Assembly: GCA_002367715.1 (NCBI GenBank)
Contig: DFDL01000039.1
Span: forward strand, 1 to 32,168
DNA from: Actinobacteria bacterium UBA3028
GTDB lineage: Bacteria > Actinomycetota > Actinomycetes > Nanopelagicales > Nanopelagicaceae
Direction of reading: 5' to 3'
DNA length: 32,168 bases
The notes under the pieces are model-generated. The model saw only the letters and a program-made list of their open reading frames with translations. It was not told the origin of the DNA and made no database searches. Each line of letters begins with the position of its first letter. The first letter of the stretch is position 1. Below, in pieces: positions 6,276 through 14,829 of this stretch. A program made the position numbers and the translations under genes.

Positions 6276-7388
6276 ATGAACGAAATTGAAATTGGACCTG
6301 GAAAACGAGCCCGAGTTGGCTATTCATTCGATGATATTGCAATAGTTCCGAGTCGACGTACTCGTGATCCCGAAGATGTTTCAATAAATTGGCAGATTGA
6401 TGCCTATAAATTTTCAATACCGATGATGGCAGCGCCAATGGATTCTGTTGTCTCACCTGAAACTGCGATTGCAATCGGAAAACTTGGTGGCCTAGGCGTC
6501 TTAAACCTTGAAGGTCTCTGGACTCGGCATGAAGATCCACGGATTCAACTTGGCGAGATTGCATCAATGCCACAAGATAAAGCAATTCGCAGAATGCAAG
6601 AGCTATATTCTGAGCCTATTCGACCAGAACTAATCAAAGAGCGGATTGCACAGATACGAGCATCTGGCGTAACTGTTGCTGCAGCTCTTTCACCACAACG
6701 AACTGCAGAACATGCAAAGGCGGTAATTGATGCTGGTGTCGATATCTTTGTAATTCGCGGAACAACGGTCAGCGCTGAACATGTATCTGCACAGATTGCG
6801 CCACTTAATTTAAAGAAATTTATCTATGAGTTAGATGTGCCGGTAATTGTTGGCGGCTGTGCAACAGGTACTGCAGCTCTCCATTTAATGCGTGCTGGCG
6901 CCGCTGGTGTTCTCGTAGGCTTTGGTGGCGGAGCAGCTCATACAACGCGTTCGGTATTAGGAATTGCAGTCCCAATGGCATCAGCAGTTGCAGAAGTTGC
7001 ATCTGCTCGACGCGATTACATGGATGAATCAGGTGGTCGTTTTGTACATGTAATTGCAGATGGCTCAGTTGGAAGATCTGGAGATATCGCAAAAGCAATT
7101 GCATGTGGCGCCGATGCCGTAATGATGGGCTCACCACTTGCTAAAGCAGTTGAATCACCAGGCATGGGTTGGCACTGGGGCTCTGAAGCACACCACTTTG
7201 AACTACCGCGCGGAAATAGAGTCCAAGTCGGCACAGTTGGAACACTCGAAGAGATTCTTCTTGGACCATCTCATCTTGCAGATGGCAGCATGAATTTATT
7301 TGGTGCGCTAAAACGTGCAATGGCTACATCTGGCTACTCAGACTTAAAAGAGTTCCAGCGCGTCGAAGTTGTAATTGATCGTGTCTAA
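6276..7388 (+). CDS. guaB3: GuaB3-family IMP dehydrogenase-related protein, catalytic Cys replaced by His
   Basis: This 370-residue barrel protein of the IMPDH/GMP reductase superfamily has no CBS domain. It shows the GuaB3 family N-terminus (YSFDDIAIVPSRRTRDPEDV), AAPMDSVVSP, GGLGVLNLEG, VHVIADGSVGRSGDIAKAIACGAD, GWHWGSEAHH and a C-terminal LKEFQRVEVV. Where IMPDH has GPGSICTTR, this protein has GGGAAHTTR, so H222 stands at the position of the nucleophilic cysteine. Ordinary IMPDH or GMP reductase chemistry is therefore doubtful. Actinobacterial GuaB3 has no settled function that I know of, whereas cyanobacterial GuaB3 with the cysteine is reported to act as an IMPDH. It starts 2 bases after guaB with AAGGAAAG upstream, and overlaps guaA by 8 bases. 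Confidence 0.9.
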   Translation: MNEIEIGPGKRARVGYSFDDIAIVPSRRTRDPEDVSINWQIDAYKFSIPMMAAPMDSVVSPETAIAIGKLGGLGVLNLEGLWTRHEDPRIQLGEIASMPQDKAIRRMQELYSEPIRPELIKERIAQIRASGVTVAAALSPQRTAEHAKAVIDAGVDIFVIRGTTVSAEHVSAQIAPLNLKKFIYELDVPVIVGGCATGTAALHLMRAGAAGVLVGFGGGAAHTTRSVLGIAVPMASAVAEVASARRDYMDESGGRFVHVIADGSVGRSGDIAKAIACGADAVMMGSPLAKAVESPGMGWHWGSEAHHFELPRGNRVQVGTVGTLEEILLGPSHLADGSMNLFGALKRAMATSGYSDLKEFQRVEVVIDRV

Positions 7389-8940
7389 TTCTGCGGGCAA
7401 TGATTTAGTTTTAGTAGTTGATTTTGGGGCGCAATATGCTCAATTAATTGCTCGTCGCGTTCGACAGGCTCAGGTCTATTCAGAGATTGTTCCCTTCACC
7501 ATGCCCATTTCCCAGATGCTCGAGAAGCGACCAAAGGCAATAATTCTTTCTGGTGGTCCATCAAGTGTTTATGAAGAGGGCGCACCAAAACTAGATCCCA
7601 AAATTTTCGAAGCTGGAATTCCAATCTTTGGAATTTGCTATGGATTTCAAGTAATGGTTGCGGCGCTCGGTGGCACAGTGACTAAGACTGGAAAATCAGA
7701 GTTTGGTCGCACCTTGCTCTCGCAGAGTTCAGATTCAAAAATATTAGAAGGTCTACCTAAAGAATTTAGCGTTTGGATGAGCCACGGCGATAGCGTCACT
7801 GCGACACCAGCAGGTTTCAATGCGGTGGCTAGTACATCCGAAACTCCAATAATCGCTTTTGAGAGCGCTGATGCAAAATTTGCCGGTGTTCAATTTCATC
7901 CTGAAGTTTTACATTCAGAGAACGGCCAAGAGATTTTACGTAAATGGTTAATTGAAACAGTTGGCTGTCAACCAACCTGGAACTCTGAAAATATAGTTAA
8001 TACTGAAGTTGAGAGAATCAAATCTCTAGTTGGCACCGGCCGAGTTTTATGTGGCCTTTCTGGTGGCGTTGATTCGGCAGTAGCTGCTGCAATTGTGCAG
8101 CGAGCAGTTGGCTCGCAATTAACTTGCGTATTTGTAGATCACGGGCTACTTCGAGAGGGTGAAGCCGAACAAGTCGAGCGGGATTTCGTTGCATCAACTG
8201 GTGTAACACTTAAAGTTGTAGATGCTAAGGCGCGCTTCATGGCTGCGCTAGCGGGCGTTATCGATCCAGAAGCTAAGCGAAAGATTATTGGAAGTGAATT
8301 CATTCGAGTATTTGAGGCAGCAGCGCGTGAAATTTCGGCAGATGAGCCAATTGATTATCTAGTTCAAGGAACGCTATATCCAGATGTAGTCGAATCTGGA
8401 GGCGGTGTTGGCGCTGCAAATATTAAATCTCATCACAACGTCGGTGGCCTTCCAGATGATTTGCAATTTAAATTAATTGAGCCACTTAGAACGCTATTTA
8501 AAGATGAAGTTCGTTTCGCCGGTCTTACTATGGGAATTCCTGAAGAAATTATCTGGCGCCAACCATTTCCAGGACCGGGACTTGCGATACGGATCGTGGG
8601 CGAAGTGACTGAGAATAACCTTAGAATATTACGAAAAGCTGATGCGATTGCACGAATTGAATTGCGCAATGCCAATTTAGATCGGATAATTTGGCAATGC
8701 CCAGTTGTTCTTTTGGCTGATGTTAGAAGTGTTGGTGTTCAAGGAGATGGCCGAACTTATGGTCACCCAATTGTTCTTCGGCCAGTCTCATCAGAGGATG
8801 CGATGACTGCGGATTGGAGTCGGATCCCTTACGATGTTTTGGAGAAGATTTCAACAAGAATTACAAATGAAGTACCTGAAGTAAATAGAGTGGTTATGGA
8901 TGTAACTTCAAAGCCGCCGGGAACTATTGAGTGGGAGTGA
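7381..8940 (+). CDS. guaA: GMP synthase (glutamine-hydrolysing)
   Basis: GuaA converts XMP, ATP and glutamine to GMP. With the GTG at 7381 it has 519 residues, the normal length. The N-terminal class I amidotransferase shows GICYGFQ with nucleophile C86, plus H173 and E175 in FHPEV. The ATP pyrophosphatase domain has the P-loop SGGVDS at 227-232, followed by the GMPS dimerisation region with VQGTLYPDV, HHNVGGLP, RQPFPGPGL and the terminal KPPGTIEWE. A TTG at 7375 is a possible but less attractive start. The GTG overlaps the end of guaB3, which implies translational coupling. It completes the IMP-to-GMP operon. Confidence 0.97.
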   Translation: MSNSAGNDLVLVVDFGAQYAQLIARRVRQAQVYSEIVPFTMPISQMLEKRPKAIILSGGPSSVYEEGAPKLDPKIFEAGIPIFGICYGFQVMVAALGGTVTKTGKSEFGRTLLSQSSDSKILEGLPKEFSVWMSHGDSVTATPAGFNAVASTSETPIIAFESADAKFAGVQFHPEVLHSENGQEILRKWLIETVGCQPTWNSENIVNTEVERIKSLVGTGRVLCGLSGGVDSAVAAAIVQRAVGSQLTCVFVDHGLLREGEAEQVERDFVASTGVTLKVVDAKARFMAALAGVIDPEAKRKIIGSEFIRVFEAAAREISADEPIDYLVQGTLYPDVVESGGGVGAANIKSHHNVGGLPDDLQFKLIEPLRTLFKDEVRFAGLTMGIPEEIIWRQPFPGPGLAIRIVGEVTENNLRILRKADAIARIELRNANLDRIIWQCPVVLLADVRSVGVQGDGRTYGHPIVLRPVSSEDAMTADWSRIPYDVLEKISTRITNEVPEVNRVVMDVTSKPPGTIEWE

Positions 8941-8952
8941 TTGGGGGATAGC

Positions 8953-9642
8953 ATGAAGCGAATTATTACTTTAGCAATCTCATTTGGCCTTCTCGCAACT
9001 ATGTTTATTGGGGCCCCATCAAGTGCGGCTGATAAGCCAAAGAAGAATAAGAAGATTGATCAGATCTCAAATGCTTTACCTGGTTGTACTCAGACAACTT
9101 CTGTTGGGCACACCCCACTAAAACTTAAAATGCCCTCAACCAAAAAACTCCGTATAAATAAGTTGATAAGACTTAAAACTAATTGTGGCGAGATTGAAAT
9201 TGCTACGGATGGTGTGAACGCGCCACTTACTGTTATTTCAATGACATACCTTGCGCGGAGAGGGTTCTTGGATAACTCACCCTGTCACCGTCTAACAACT
9301 CGAGGAATTTTCGTACTTCAGTGTGGTGATCCAACAGCATCTGGCTCAGGTGGACCGGCTTGGGAAGTGCCAGATGAGAATCTTCCTATCGGAAGCGGAA
9401 ATATTTACCCAGCAGGTTCAGTAGCCATGGCTAACTCAGGGCCAAATACAAATGGCAGCCAATTCTTTATCGTTTACGATGATTACTCACGGCTAGGTCC
9501 TAACTACACGCTATGGGGCAGAGTAATTAGAGGGCTAGATATTGTTAAAGCTATTGCTGCACTTGGCTCTGATAATTCATATCGAGCAGGTGACGGGTTT
9601 CCAGTCCAACCAATTACTATTGAAAGAGCAATTGTTCGCTAA
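8953..9642 (+). CDS. Secreted cyclophilin-type peptidyl-prolyl isomerase
   Basis: This protein catalyses proline cis-trans isomerisation, probably outside the cytoplasmic membrane. From the ATG at 8953 (GGGGGA at 8943-8948 is a good ribosome binding site) it has 229 residues. It has a basic start (MKR), a hydrophobic core at 4-20 and a likely cleavage after APSSA. There is no lipobox. A low-complexity lysine-rich linker follows, then the cyclophilin domain from about 72. It carries the catalytic HR at 112-113, the VLQCGDP equivalent of the usual QGGDP region, NTNGSQFFI at 165-173 and a C-terminal WGRVIRG. Cysteines at 45, 78, 111 and 124 could form disulfides. It starts 12 bases after guaA, and its stop abuts the stop of the convergent PIG-L gene. 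Confidence 0.9.
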   Translation: MKRIITLAISFGLLATMFIGAPSSAADKPKKNKKIDQISNALPGCTQTTSVGHTPLKLKMPSTKKLRINKLIRLKTNCGEIEIATDGVNAPLTVISMTYLARRGFLDNSPCHRLTTRGIFVLQCGDPTASGSGGPAWEVPDENLPIGSGNIYPAGSVAMANSGPNTNGSQFFIVYDDYSRLGPNYTLWGRVIRGLDIVKAIAALGSDNSYRAGDGFPVQPITIERAIVR

Positions 9643-10368
9643 TTAATCGCTAGAAACTATTTTAAATATTTCAGCAACTGCGCCATCTGCAAGGCCATTT
9701 AATTTAGCGTTGCGCTCTCCAAATTCGCGAATCATCTGCTCCAAATTTGGATTATGTGCAGTCTGGCTAATATGGGCATTTAGCGCAGCTAATTTTTTAT
9801 CAAAGGTCTCTGTAATATCAATAAAGTGATCTGGAGTGTTGTGGGACATTACCCAGACCTCGCGCACTCGCCATGGCTCGAGCCCCTCATCTTTGAGCAG
9901 CTCTTCAAACGCAAAGGCATTTCTTGCATCCGGATAGACCGCCTGGATTGCGGCCTCACCAGCAGCCATGTGGTCGGGGTGGCTAGAGAAAAGTCGATCC
10001 CAATTTCGCTCTGGACTCTGGATAAGCATTCGCTGTGGTTTAGTTTTTCTGATCTCTCTAACAATCTGCTTACGTAATTCAATTGTAGGTGTGAGCCAAC
10101 CATCTCGGTGATTTAAGAATTCAATATTTGTAACGCCGAGGACTTTTCCAGCTTCAATCTGTTCCCGCTTTCGAATTTTGGGCATATCTGCACGCGGAAC
10201 GCTTGGATCTTCGCCGCCTTGGTCGCCATTTGTGCAGATGCAGTAGCTGACCTCAATTCCTTTTGCAGTCCACTGCGCAATGGTGCCCGCCGCTCCAAAA
10301 TCTAGGTCATCTGGGTGTGCGGTTACGACTAGAACGCGTTCAATTTCAGAATCATCTAAAGGAGGCAT
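9643..10368 (-). CDS. PIG-L/LmbE-family zinc deacetylase
   Basis: This 241-residue protein belongs to the family that removes N-acetyl groups from sugar conjugates, which includes MshB and Mca of mycothiol metabolism. The zinc and base motif is AHPDD (H18, D20, D21) after the strand RVLVVT, and the third zinc ligand region is SHPDH (H130, D132, H133). The DxDFGAAGTIAQW wording fits a broad actinobacterial PIG-L group rather than a clear MshB, so the substrate is unknown. No mycothiol genes are in the window. The start has TAGGAT 6 bases upstream, which suggests a leaderless transcript divergent from pcrA. Confidence 0.88.
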   Translation of the reverse strand: MPPLDDSEIERVLVVTAHPDDLDFGAAGTIAQWTAKGIEVSYCICTNGDQGGEDPSVPRADMPKIRKREQIEAGKVLGVTNIEFLNHRDGWLTPTIELRKQIVREIRKTKPQRMLIQSPERNWDRLFSSHPDHMAAGEAAIQAVYPDARNAFAFEELLKDEGLEPWRVREVWVMSHNTPDHFIDITETFDKKLAALNAHISQTAHNPNLEQMIREFGERNAKLNGLADGAVAEIFKIVSSD

Positions 10369-10421
10369 TGCCTAATCCTATGAGAACTTCAGACTTTTTG
10401 TGAGTCGTTAGACTGCGCCCT
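10369..10421. promoter_or_regulatory. Divergent leaderless promoters for the PIG-L gene and pcrA
   Basis: This 53-base gap holds two -10 boxes facing away from each other. On the plus strand TAGACT (10409-10414) lies 7 bases before the pcrA ATG. On the minus strand TAGGAT (10380-10375) lies 6 bases before the PIG-L ATG. Neither gene has a Shine-Dalgarno sequence. The -35 boxes are weak. Confidence 0.5.
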
Positions 10422-12662
10422 ATGTCTTTAGATTCGAGATCGGCCAAACCACTTTTGGTGGGCCTAAATCCAGAGCAGCAAGCAGCGGTAGCTCACGAGG
10501 GCTCACCACTTCTGGTTGTAGCTGGAGCAGGCTCTGGAAAGACTCGAGTCCTGACAAGGCGAATTGCATATCTCTTAGGTGAGCGCGGAGTCCATCCATA
10601 TGAAGTGCTGGCAATAACTTTCACCAACAAAGCGGCTGCAGAAATGAAAGAGCGAGTTGCAGAATTAGTGGGAGATCGCGCTAAATCTATGTGGGTCTCA
10701 ACTTTTCACTCAGCATGTGTTCGAATCTTGCGCCAAGAGGCAGCAAAGCTTGGCTATTCAAACTCATTTACAATTTATGATTCGAGTGACAGCGTGCGTT
10801 TAATTACTCTTGTGATGAAAGATATGAATCTAGATATTAAGCGCTATGCCCCAAGAGCCGTGGCTGGATTGATCTCGCAGGCCAAGAATGAGTTGCAAGG
10901 TCCAGCAGATTTTGTACAAGCAGCAGATAATCAATTTAATGAGATTGTGGCTGAAGTATTTGCGCAATATCAGCGCCGCCTAGTTAGCGCTAACGCTATG
11001 GATTTTGATGATCTAATTGGTAAGAGCGTTGAGATCTTGCAGCGAAATCCCGAGAGCAGGGCGCGCTATAGATCTCGCTTCCGCCATGTTCTAGTTGATG
11101 AATATCAGGACACCAATCATGCCCAATATATGTTGATAAAGGAGCTCGTTGGTGGGGAAGAAGAAGGTATCGCAATAGCTGAACTCTGTGTTGTTGGAGA
11201 TGCTGATCAATCTATCTACGCATTTCGTGGCGCAAATATTAGAAACATCCTGCAATTTGAAGCTGATTATCCGAGTGCAAAGACAATTCTTCTTGAACAG
11301 AATTATCGATCTACCCAAAATATTCTGACAGCGGCTAATGCTGTCATTGAAAATAATGAGGGGCGCAAAGCCAAGAACCTCTGGTCAGAGTCTGGATCAG
11401 GTTCAAAGATTAAGGGATATGTGGCTGAGAGTGAGCACGATGAAGCTGAGCATATAGTCTCTGAAATTGCCAAGCTGCGTAGTGAGAATATTTCCCAGCC
11501 CGGGGATACTGCAATTTTTTATCGCACAAATGCTCAATCACGAGTATTTGAAGAGGTCTTTCTGCGCTCTGCAATTCCATACAAAGTTGTTGGAGGCGTT
11601 CGATTTTATGAGCGGAAAGAGGTTAAGGATTTCTTAGCATATCTTCGCATACTAGTTAATCCTGAAGATGAAGTATCTCTTCGTAGAATAATAAATACTC
11701 CAAAGCGTGGTATTGGAGATCGGGCGCTTGACACTGTTGATCTCTTTGCAAAGAGCTCGGGGCTCTCATTTTGGAGCGCGCTAAATAACGCAGCTAGCGT
11801 TCCGGGAATTCCTACGCGCTCAATTTCTGCGATAGCAGATTTCATACACTTAATCTCTTCACTCACCTTTTTGGTTGAAGCCAAGACGCGACCTTCTGTA
11901 ATTGCTCAGGCAGTTTTAGAGCAATCAGGTCTGCTTCAAGAACTTGAGAAGAGCGATGATTTACAAGATGAGAGTCGGGTCGAAAATTTACAAGAGCTTG
12001 TATCAGTAGCAATCGAATATGAGGAGGACGAAGTTGAAGATGGTGAAGAGATTTCACTCCTTGGATTCTTAGAGAACGTCTCACTTGTTGCAGATTCAGA
12101 TCAGATTCCAGATGGTGAAGACCATGGTGGAGTAGTAACTCTGATGACGCTTCATACCGCAAAGGGATTGGAATTTCCGACTGTATTTTTAACTGGTATG
12201 GAGGAGGGAATTTTCCCGCACTCTAGAACTTTAGGTGATCCAAAAGAGATTGAAGAAGAGCGCAGATTGGCATATGTAGGGCTCACAAGAGCCAGAGAAC
12301 GGCTCTATGTCTCGAGATCTGAATATCGCAGTGCATGGGGCGCACCTTCTTATAATCCGCCCTCAAGATTTCTTGCAGAAATACCAGATGAAGTAATCGA
12401 ATGGAATGAGCACGCTCCTGCGCCATCACGGGCAAGTATCTTGAAGAGTTCGCATTTTATTCCTGCCGCGCGAGCAACCGGCCGTAAGGCATCTACAACT
12501 ATGATTCTAGAGATTGGCGATCGTGTGTCTCATGACACATTTGGCTTGGGATCGGTAGTTGCCGTAGTTGGCGATGGAGATCGTGCTGAGGCAACAATTA
12601 ATTTTGGCTCATTAGGCGAAAAAAGATTGCTATTGCGATATGCGCCGGTAGAGAAGCTCTAA
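10422..12662 (+). CDS. pcrA: ATP-dependent DNA helicase PcrA/UvrD
   Basis: This 746-residue superfamily 1A 3'-5' helicase acts in nucleotide excision repair and replication-fork or transcription conflict resolution. The motifs come in order: Q motif LNPEQQAAV (15-23), Walker A AGAGSGKT (34-41), Ia TFTNKAA, II VDEYQDTN (about 225), III GDADQSIYAFRGA, IV LEQNYRST, V LHTAKGLEFPTVFLTGMEEG and VI VGLTRARERL. The C-terminal 55 residues (IGDRVSHDTFGLGSVV onward) are the Tudor-like domain that PcrA/UvrD uses to contact RNA polymerase. Length and motifs are complete. It has its own probable leaderless promoter. Confidence 0.97.
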   Translation: MSLDSRSAKPLLVGLNPEQQAAVAHEGSPLLVVAGAGSGKTRVLTRRIAYLLGERGVHPYEVLAITFTNKAAAEMKERVAELVGDRAKSMWVSTFHSACVRILRQEAAKLGYSNSFTIYDSSDSVRLITLVMKDMNLDIKRYAPRAVAGLISQAKNELQGPADFVQAADNQFNEIVAEVFAQYQRRLVSANAMDFDDLIGKSVEILQRNPESRARYRSRFRHVLVDEYQDTNHAQYMLIKELVGGEEEGIAIAELCVVGDADQSIYAFRGANIRNILQFEADYPSAKTILLEQNYRSTQNILTAANAVIENNEGRKAKNLWSESGSGSKIKGYVAESEHDEAEHIVSEIAKLRSENISQPGDTAIFYRTNAQSRVFEEVFLRSAIPYKVVGGVRFYERKEVKDFLAYLRILVNPEDEVSLRRIINTPKRGIGDRALDTVDLFAKSSGLSFWSALNNAASVPGIPTRSISAIADFIHLISSLTFLVEAKTRPSVIAQAVLEQSGLLQELEKSDDLQDESRVENLQELVSVAIEYEEDEVEDGEEISLLGFLENVSLVADSDQIPDGEDHGGVVTLMTLHTAKGLEFPTVFLTGMEEGIFPHSRTLGDPKEIEEERRLAYVGLTRARERLYVSRSEYRSAWGAPSYNPPSRFLAEIPDEVIEWNEHAPAPSRASILKSSHFIPAARATGRKASTTMILEIGDRVSHDTFGLGSVVAVVGDGDRAEATINFGSLGEKRLLLRYAPVEKL

Positions 12663-12685
12663 TTACCTACTAAGATTTAACCTAA

Positions 12686-12710
12686 TCTCCTTAATTCTCC
12701 ATAACTCTCC
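12686..12710 (+). repeat. Three TCTCC repeats at 10-bp period upstream of sucC
   Basis: TCTCC occurs at 12686-12690, 12696-12700 and 12706-12710, exactly one DNA turn apart, and the first and third copies continue as TTA. The array lies just upstream of the likely sucC promoter, so it may be an activator site. Confidence 0.6.
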
Positions 12711-12739
12711 TTAGTCGAGATTAATTAGATTATTAAATA
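12711..12739 (+). promoter_or_regulatory. Probable sucCD operon promoter
   Basis: -35 TTAGTC (12711-12716) and -10 TAAATA (12734-12739) are 17 bases apart, directly downstream of the TCTCC repeats. The leader to the sucC GTG would be about 28 bases and contains the GGGG ribosome binding site. Confidence 0.5.
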
Positions 12740-12773
12740 GAACGTACATAGCTGCGAGTGAATGGGGTAACTA

Positions 12774-13934
12774 GTGGATCTCTTTGAGTATCAAGCTCGA
12801 GATCTTTTCGAATCACATGGCGTTGCCGTACTTGGTGGAGCTGTGGCATACACGCCAGAAGAGGCCCAAGTTGCGGCTGAAAAAATGGGTGGCCGAGTTG
12901 TCGTAAAAGCACAGGTAAAAGTTGGTGGGCGTGGAAAAGCCGGTGGTGTGAAGCTTGCAGAGAGCGCAAGTGATGCCAGAGAGAAAGCCGCAGCAATTTT
13001 AGGAATGGATATCAAAGGCCATACCGTAACTAAGGTAATGATTGCGCAAGCTGCTCCGATTGAAGCGGAATATTATTTAGCAATTTTATTGGATCGGGCA
13101 AATCGTAATTTCTTAGTCATGGCATCAGTAGCCGGTGGCATGGAGATTGAAGAAGTTGCAGCTAAAACTCCAGAAAAATTAGCAAGAGTTGGAATTGATC
13201 CAAATGTAGGAATTTCTAAAGCGAAGGCTCGCGAAATTGTTTTAGCTGGACAATTTCCATCCGATGTTGTCGATCAAGTCGTTGAAGTTTTATTAAAACT
13301 CTGGGCAGCATTCGTTTCCGAAGATGCAACACTTATGGAGATAAATCCACTTGTTAAAACCAGTGATGGAAAAGTTATTGCGCTAGATGGAAAGGTGACT
13401 TTGGATGAGAGCGCTGAATTTCGCCATCCAGACCACGAAGCGCTAATCGATCACGCTGCTGCAAACCCATTAGAAGCTGCGGCCAAGGCTAAGAATTTAA
13501 ATTATGTAAAGCTAGATGGCCAGGTTGGAATTATTGGAAATGGTGCTGGCCTGGTTATGAGCACGCTTGACGTTGTTGCTTATGCTGGTGAGAAATATGG
13601 CGTTAAGCCTGCCAACTTCTTAGATATTGGTGGTGGAGCCTCGGCTCAAGTAATGGCTGATGGCCTTGGCATCATTCTTGGTGACGCAGATGTACGGAGC
13701 GTTTTTGTTAATGTCTTTGGTGGAATCACAGCTTGTGACGCCGTAGCAAATGGCATTGTTCAGGCGCTATCTATGTTGGGCGATAAGGCGACAAAGCCGA
13801 TAGTCGTTCGCCTAGATGGAAATAACGTATTAGAGGGGCGCCGGATATTAAATGAGGCAGCTCACCCACTTATCCAACAACTTGACACTATGGACGGCGC
13901 CGCAGCGCGCGCAGCAGAATTGGCGGCAAAGTAA
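12774..13934 (+). CDS. sucC: Succinyl-CoA synthetase (ADP-forming), beta subunit
   Basis: SucC pairs with SucD to interconvert succinyl-CoA and succinate with substrate-level nucleotide phosphorylation in the TCA cycle. It has 386 residues, the normal length. The ATP-grasp domain begins MDLFEYQARDLFESHGV and continues with GGRVVVKAQVKVGGRGKAGGVKLA. Metal-site LMEINPLV and the C-terminal ligase region with GNGAGLVM, NFLDIGGGA and VNVFGGIT follow. GTG is the start codon, with GGGG 6 bases upstream. Its stop overlaps the sucD ATG by one base. Confidence 0.97.
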   Translation: MDLFEYQARDLFESHGVAVLGGAVAYTPEEAQVAAEKMGGRVVVKAQVKVGGRGKAGGVKLAESASDAREKAAAILGMDIKGHTVTKVMIAQAAPIEAEYYLAILLDRANRNFLVMASVAGGMEIEEVAAKTPEKLARVGIDPNVGISKAKAREIVLAGQFPSDVVDQVVEVLLKLWAAFVSEDATLMEINPLVKTSDGKVIALDGKVTLDESAEFRHPDHEALIDHAAANPLEAAAKAKNLNYVKLDGQVGIIGNGAGLVMSTLDVVAYAGEKYGVKPANFLDIGGGASAQVMADGLGIILGDADVRSVFVNVFGGITACDAVANGIVQALSMLGDKATKPIVVRLDGNNVLEGRRILNEAAHPLIQQLDTMDGAAARAAELAAK

Positions 13935-14824
13935 TGGCAATCTTCATCAATGAAAATACTAAAGTTTTAGTTCAAGGAATGACTGGCTCTGAGGGCACAA
14001 AGCACACTGCCCGAATGATTCAATCAGGAACAAAAATTGTTGGGGGAGTAACTCCTGGTAAAGGGGGTCAGAGCGTTGAAATTGCTGGGCTAACTCTTCC
14101 AGTTTTTAATAACGTTTCAGAGGCGGTTGCTACAACAGGCGCCAATGCATCGGTTGTCTTTGTGCCACCTAAGTTTGCCAAGGCAGCTGTAATCGATGCC
14201 ATTGATGCAAAACTTCCACTCGTAGTTGTGATTACTGAAGGAATTCCAGTTCATGACTCTGCTGCCTTCTATGCCTATGCAGCCTTGAAGGGAACCACGC
14301 GATTAGTCGGACCAAACTGCCCTGGTTTAATTAGTCCAGGTAAATCGAATATTGGAATTATCCCGGCAGATATCACCGGTCCAGGGCGTATTGGATTAGT
14401 TTCAAAGTCGGGAACTCTGACATATCAGATGATGTATGAGCTACGCGATTTTGGTTTCAGTACTGCAGTTGGAATTGGTGGCGATCCAATAATTGGAACT
14501 ACGCATATCGATTGCTTACGCGCGTTTCAAGATGATCCTGATACCGATGCAATTGTGATGATTGGTGAGATTGGTGGTGATGCTGAAGAGCGCGCTGCAG
14601 CCTTCATTGCAGAATATGTAACCAAGCCAGTAGTTGGTTATGTTGCAGGCTTTACCGCGCCAGAAGGAAAGACTATGGGCCATGCCGGCGCCATTGTCTC
14701 TGGATCATCAGGTACTGCGGCTGCAAAACAGAGCGCACTTGAAGCAGTTGGTGTCAAAGTTGGCAAGACGCCAAGTGAAGCAGCGCAACTTATGCGCACT
14801 ATTTTAAATAAAAATAAGGATTAA
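13934..14824 (+). CDS. sucD: Succinyl-CoA synthetase, alpha subunit
   Basis: This 296-residue partner of SucC binds CoA and carries the phosphohistidine. It has the CoA-binding N-terminal Rossmann domain (VLVQGMTGSEGTKH at 11-24, GGVTPGKGG at 37-45), the GPNCPGLISPG signature at 126-136, IGEIGGDAEE, and active-site H250 in GHAGAIVSGSSGTA. A one-base overlap with sucC (TAATG) implies coupled translation. Confidence 0.97.
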   Translation: MAIFINENTKVLVQGMTGSEGTKHTARMIQSGTKIVGGVTPGKGGQSVEIAGLTLPVFNNVSEAVATTGANASVVFVPPKFAKAAVIDAIDAKLPLVVVITEGIPVHDSAAFYAYAALKGTTRLVGPNCPGLISPGKSNIGIIPADITGPGRIGLVSKSGTLTYQMMYELRDFGFSTAVGIGGDPIIGTTHIDCLRAFQDDPDTDAIVMIGEIGGDAEERAAAFIAEYVTKPVVGYVAGFTAPEGKTMGHAGAIVSGSSGTAAAKQSALEAVGVKVGKTPSEAAQLMRTILNKNKD

Positions 14825-14829
14825 ATTTC

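Noticed and set aside
6178..6585. 135-residue antisense open frame across guaB/guaB3
   Set aside because: Both strands cannot be explained by one gene here; guaB and guaB3 have clear motifs and the antisense product is low-complexity.
8941..8952. TTG at 8941 as cyclophilin start
   Set aside because: The stretch GGGGGA within it is the ribosome binding site for the ATG at 8953, which begins a normal signal peptide.
12997..13015. tRNA or small RNA genes in intergenic gaps
   Set aside because: No cloverleaf, TTC-arm motif or CCA-type end was seen in any gap, and gaps are mostly shorter than 120 bases.
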